A DNA stretch of 33,369 bases, from NCBI GenBank assembly GCA_035277545.1, contig DATEKI010000244.1, positions 1-33,369 on the forward strand, given 5' to 3'. This stretch comes from 66-474 sp035277545. GTDB lineage: Bacteria; Pseudomonadota; Gammaproteobacteria; Xanthomonadales; Rhodanobacteraceae. Below the pieces are notes generated by a model that worked only from the letters and a program-made list of their open reading frames with translations, was not told the origin of the DNA and made no database searches. Each line of letters starts with the position of its first letter. Position 1 is the stretch's first letter. The translations under genes were made by a program, and so were the position numbers. Below, one piece after another: positions 30,452-33,369 of this stretch.

Positions 30452-31852
30452 TCAGCGTGCACCACGGCCGAACAGCACGACTTCCACCGTCTGGATCAGG
30501 ATGGCGAGGTCGAACGCGAAATTGTGGTTCTTCACGTAGAACAGGTCGAACTTCAGCTTCTCCACCGCATCCTCGAACGAAGACCCGTAGGGATAGCGCA
30601 GCTGCGCCCAGCCGGTCAGGCCCGGTTTCACGCAGTGCCGCAACGAGTAGTAGCGGATGCGCGTATTGAAGTCGTCCACGAACTGCGGCCGTTCCGGCCG
30701 CGGGCCGATGATGCTCATGTCGCCGCGCAGCACGTTCCACAGCTGCGGCAACTCGTCCAATCGGGTCTTGCGGATGAAGCGGCCGACGCGGGTCACGCGA
30801 TCATCATTCTTGGTCGCCCAGCGCGCCACGCCATCGCATTCGGCGTCGGTGCACATACTGCGGAACTTGATCACCCGGAACGGCTTGCCGTATTCACCGA
30901 CGCGCTCTTGCCGATAGAGGATCGGCGCACCGCTGCCGGATTCCAGCCTGATCGCCAGGGTCGTCAACAGCATGAACGGCCACGCCACAAGCCCTACCAG
31001 CGAGGCCATCGCCACATCGAAGGTGCGCTTGACGGTGCGCCGCACGGGCGAGATGTTGAAGCCGTCGGAGAACACCAGCCACGACGGGTTGGTGAGGTCC
31101 ATCTTGATCTTGCCGGCCTCGCGTTCGAAGAATTCAGCCAGTTCCGTCACCGCCACGCCGTGCTGCTTGCATTCCAGCAGCGCATCCACCGGCAGGGTGC
31201 CACGACGGTCGTCTGGACCCACCACGATCTCCTCCGCACCGAGCCGGGCAACCCATTGGCACAAGGAGGTGTCGGGGTGCAGCAGGGAGGTCGGCGGCAC
31301 CGTGACCGGATCCGCCCCGATCGGCACGTAGCCCAGGATCTTGAAACCGCGTTGGTCGGTCTTGCGGCGCATCTTGCCGAACACCTCGGCGGCACGCTCG
31401 CCGGCACCCAGCATCACTACGCGCCGCTTGAACAGGTCGGCATCCACGAAACCCAGGAACAGCACGCGCCACAGCGCCAGCACCAGATAACCGAGCACCA
31501 GCGTGATGCCAAGGACGCCGCGGCCGATGTAGGTGGCAGGAAGTGCGTAATAAAGCACCATCAGTGCGACGCCACCCAACACAAAGGCCACGCCCTGGCG
31601 ACTGAGGCGTCCCAGCCAGCCGGCGCGCAGGTGCACCTGGTACAAGCCCAGGGCCGCCATCGCCAGAATCAATACCACCGCAACCAGCGGCGCGCGCCAA
31701 TGCAGGGCGCTCCCAAATGCCGCCTGGGTGGTCATGTCACCCCAATAGCGCAAGACCACTGCCGCGTAGACACAACCGACCAGCAGGGTGAACTCGACCA
31801 GCACAAGCAGCAACTGCCACCTGAGCGCGCGTTGTCGAAATAACCGGAACAT
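30452..31852 (-). CDS. Undecaprenyl-phosphate sugar transferase (EpsB/TIGR03013-like)
   Basis: A 466-residue polyprenol-phosphate hexose-1-phosphate transferase, which starts repeat-unit assembly of an exopolysaccharide or O-antigen by loading sugar-1-phosphate onto undecaprenyl phosphate. The N-terminal half has about four hydrophobic segments (near 12-32, 53-72, 88-105, 110-130) and a nucleotide-fold region (VVMLGAGERAAEVFGKM). The C-terminal bacterial sugar transferase domain (about 275-466) starts with KRTFDVAMASLVGL and continues with LYRQERVGEYGKPFRVIKFRSM, TRVGRFIRKTRLDELPQLWNVLRGDMSIIGPRPERP and KPGLTGWAQ. Overall it most resembles the type linked to exosortase (XrtA/PEP-CTERM) loci, but no exosortase is in this window. 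AAGGAG lies six bases before ATG 31852. It converges with algC; the 87 bases between hold nothing clear. Confidence 0.92.
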   Translation of the reverse strand: MFRLFRQRALRWQLLLVLVEFTLLVGCVYAAVVLRYWGDMTTQAAFGSALHWRAPLVAVVLILAMAALGLYQVHLRAGWLGRLSRQGVAFVLGGVALMVLYYALPATYIGRGVLGITLVLGYLVLALWRVLFLGFVDADLFKRRVVMLGAGERAAEVFGKMRRKTDQRGFKILGYVPIGADPVTVPPTSLLHPDTSLCQWVARLGAEEIVVGPDDRRGTLPVDALLECKQHGVAVTELAEFFEREAGKIKMDLTNPSWLVFSDGFNISPVRRTVKRTFDVAMASLVGLVAWPFMLLTTLAIRLESGSGAPILYRQERVGEYGKPFRVIKFRSMCTDAECDGVARWATKNDDRVTRVGRFIRKTRLDELPQLWNVLRGDMSIIGPRPERPQFVDDFNTRIRYYSLRHCVKPGLTGWAQLRYPYGSSFEDAVEKLKFDLFYVKNHNFAFDLAILIQTVEVVLFGRGAR

Positions 31853-31909
31853 GGGATGCTCCTTGCATTTGCCGCCTCGCGCCGATGCAGGCTGCCGTGA
31901 GGGGCGACA

Positions 31910-31937
31910 CTTATACTACAAATGTGACGCAGTTCAA
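31910..31937 (-). promoter_or_regulatory. Sigma-70 promoter of the sugar transferase gene
   Basis: On the minus strand TTGAAC (31937-31932), a 16-base spacer and TATAAG (31915-31910). Start of transcription would be near 31903, about 50 bases before the ATG at 31852. The rest of the 215-base gap to glmS (31853-32067) must contain the glmS promoter and leader, but I find no convincing hexamers for it. Confidence 0.5.
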
Positions 31938-32067
31938 ATTTCAAGGGAATGCTGAATAGTCCTGCACAAAGCGTGCCGCAGCGGCCCGCTGATCAGGGAA
32001 TCGCCGCCCCTTTGCACCCAAACCCCTGTATCTTTACGTTTTTTGGCCTCACGGCAGGTGCAGAACC

Positions 32068-33369
32068 ATGTGTGGAATCGTTGCCGGCTGCACCCAACGC
32101 GACGTCGTCCCCATCCTGCTGGCGGGGCTGCACGCCCTCGAATACCGCGGGTACGACTCGGCGGGCCTGGCGGTACTGGACGACGGACAACTGAGTCGCC
32201 TGCGGGCGCCGGGCAAGGTGTCCGGCCTGGATGCGCTGTGGCAGGCGTCGCCGACCCACGGGCGCACCGGCATCGCGCACACCCGCTGGGCCACCCATGG
32301 CGCGCCCAACGAGGCCAACGCGCACCCGCACGTATCGCGCGATACGGTGGCGGTGGTGCACAACGGGATCATCGAGAACCACGCGGAATTGCGCGAGGAG
32401 CTGAAGGCCGCCGGCTACGTCTTCACCTCCGACACGGACACCGAAGTCATCGCGCACCTCGTCCACAAGCTGGTGGCCGAGGGCAAGCCGTTGCGCGAAG
32501 CGGTCAGCGATGCCACCCGCCGCCTGCGCGGCGCCTATGCGATCGCGGTGCTGCATCGCGACCATCCCGGCCACGTGGTCGGCGCGCGCCGCGGCAGTCC
32601 GCTGTGCGTGGGCGTCGGCATCGGCGAGCACTTCCTCGGTTCCGACGTGCAGGCGCTGATCCAGGTCACCAACCGCATCGTGTACTTGGAAGAAGGCGAC
32701 GTGGTGGAGATCACGCCGGACGCGCTGGCGATCGAGGCCGCCGACGGCTCGCCGGTCACGCGCAAGCTGCGCGAGAGCGACCTTTCGATGGACGCGGTCG
32801 AGCGCGGCCAGTTCCGCCACTACATGCTGAAGGAAATCTTCGAGCAGCCGGGCGCGGTCGCCAATACGCTGGAAGGCCGCATCGCCGACAACCACATCCT
32901 GCCCAACATCTTCGGCGTCGACGCGGACGCGTTGCTGGAGCGCGTGCGCCACGTGCACATCGTCGCCTGCGGCACCAGCTACCACGCCGGCATGGTCGCG
33001 CGTTACTGGCTGGAAGGCATCGCCGGCGTCCCGTGCAGCGTCGAAGTCGCCAGCGAATACCGTTATCGCAACGTGGTGGTGATGCCCGACACCTTGTTCC
33101 TCGCGATCTCGCAGTCGGGCGAAACGGCCGACACGCTGGCGGCGCTGCGCGAGGGCCGCGAGCGCGGCTACCTCGGTTCGTTCGCGATCTGCAACGTGCC
33201 GGAATCGAGCCTGGTGCGCGAATCCGATCTCACGCTGATGACCCGCGCCGGCCCCGAAATCGGCGTCGCGTCCACCAAGGCGTTCACCACCCAATTGAGC
33301 GCATTGGCGTTGCTGGTGCTGGAGCTCGCCCGCCTGCGCGGCATCGACCCCGGCCGGCTGGCTCCGCTG
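32068..33369 (+). CDS. glmS: Glutamine-fructose-6-phosphate aminotransferase, C-terminus beyond window
   Basis: The first 434 residues of about 610. GlmS makes glucosamine-6-phosphate from fructose-6-phosphate and glutamine, the first step toward UDP-GlcNAc for peptidoglycan and LPS. The glutaminase domain (2-240) starts with MCGIVAG, in which Cys2 becomes the N-terminal nucleophile, followed by ALEYRGYDSAG, AHTRWATHG, VVHNGIIEN and SDTDTEVIAHL. The linker has RHYMLKEIFEQP. The first SIS domain (about 285-420) shows ACGTSYHAG, EVASEYRYR, ISQSGETADT and GVASTKAFTTQ. The start is ATG 32068. It diverges from the sugar transferase. No intrinsic glmS ribozyme is expected in this lineage, and none is evident in the short leader. 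Confidence 0.97.
   Translation, partial: MCGIVAGCTQRDVVPILLAGLHALEYRGYDSAGLAVLDDGQLSRLRAPGKVSGLDALWQASPTHGRTGIAHTRWATHGAPNEANAHPHVSRDTVAVVHNGIIENHAELREELKAAGYVFTSDTDTEVIAHLVHKLVAEGKPLREAVSDATRRLRGAYAIAVLHRDHPGHVVGARRGSPLCVGVGIGEHFLGSDVQALIQVTNRIVYLEEGDVVEITPDALAIEAADGSPVTRKLRESDLSMDAVERGQFRHYMLKEIFEQPGAVANTLEGRIADNHILPNIFGVDADALLERVRHVHIVACGTSYHAGMVARYWLEGIAGVPCSVEVASEYRYRNVVVMPDTLFLAISQSGETADTLAALREGRERGYLGSFAICNVPESSLVRESDLTLMTRAGPEIGVASTKAFTTQLSALALLVLELARLRGIDPGRLAPL

Noticed and set aside
1..33369. CRISPR arrays, tRNA or rRNA genes, insertion sequences, prophage genes
   Set aside because: On reading through I saw no regularly spaced direct repeats, no tRNA-like cloverleaf with a CCA end, and no transposase, integrase or phage proteins; a dedicated scan was not possible here.

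Overview
The window is chromosomal DNA, roughly two-thirds G+C by eye, from a gammaproteobacterium. The protein families and gene order (speE/speA divergent, argS next to a SPOR protein, radC next to coaC-coaB-dut-algC) and the type of intergenic REP hairpins fit Xanthomonadales (Lysobacterales), perhaps Rhodanobacteraceae. That placement is inferred from recognition, not from a tree. Coding density is high. I see no insertion sequence, prophage, CRISPR array, tRNA or rRNA.

Region by region: (1) 1-4638, minus strand: a two-gene signalling unit. A response regulator with degenerate GGDEF and EAL domains lies upstream of a membrane-bound hybrid histidine kinase cut by the left edge. (2) 4798-6385, minus: hemJ (haem synthesis) and chaA (cation/proton antiporter). 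(3) 6428-12557, plus: csaA, then a nitrogen-control block: glnA, a Pat-like acetyltransferase, alkB, ntrB, ntrC and a second GNAT acetyltransferase. A consensus sigma-54 promoter and an NtrC-type box precede glnA, and a second NtrC-type box abuts the ntrB start codon, so the window holds both the regulator and its likely targets. (4) 12563-14082: a FadI-like thiolase between two REP doublets. (5) 14090-19814, minus: a DUF1232 protein, a phospholipase D/ClsC-like lipoprotein, a YceI protein, sixA, a secreted protein of unknown function and speE. (6) 19980-21881, plus: speA, divergent from speE; together they supply steps of polyamine synthesis. (7) 21885-25017, minus: a YdfG-type dehydrogenase, a SPOR-domain membrane protein and argS. 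(8) 25018-25458: a gene-free stretch with a strikingly A+T-rich island and two DnaA-box matches. (9) radC (minus), then coaC, coaB, dut and a membrane-anchored AlgC-type phosphomannomutase/phosphoglucomutase (plus), four genes joined by short overlaps. (10) 30452-33369: an undecaprenyl-phosphate sugar transferase of the EpsB/TIGR03013 type (minus) divergent from glmS, which runs off the right edge.

Most genes are housekeeping. The points that stand out are the NtrC/sigma-54 wiring with alkB lodged between glnA and ntrBC, the separation of the usually fused coaBC into two overlapping genes, the degenerate c-di-GMP receptor-like regulator paired with a phosphorelay kinase, the sensor-like membrane module fused to the sugar mutase, and the A+T-rich island with DnaA boxes. 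I did not find a clearly new defence or mobile system.
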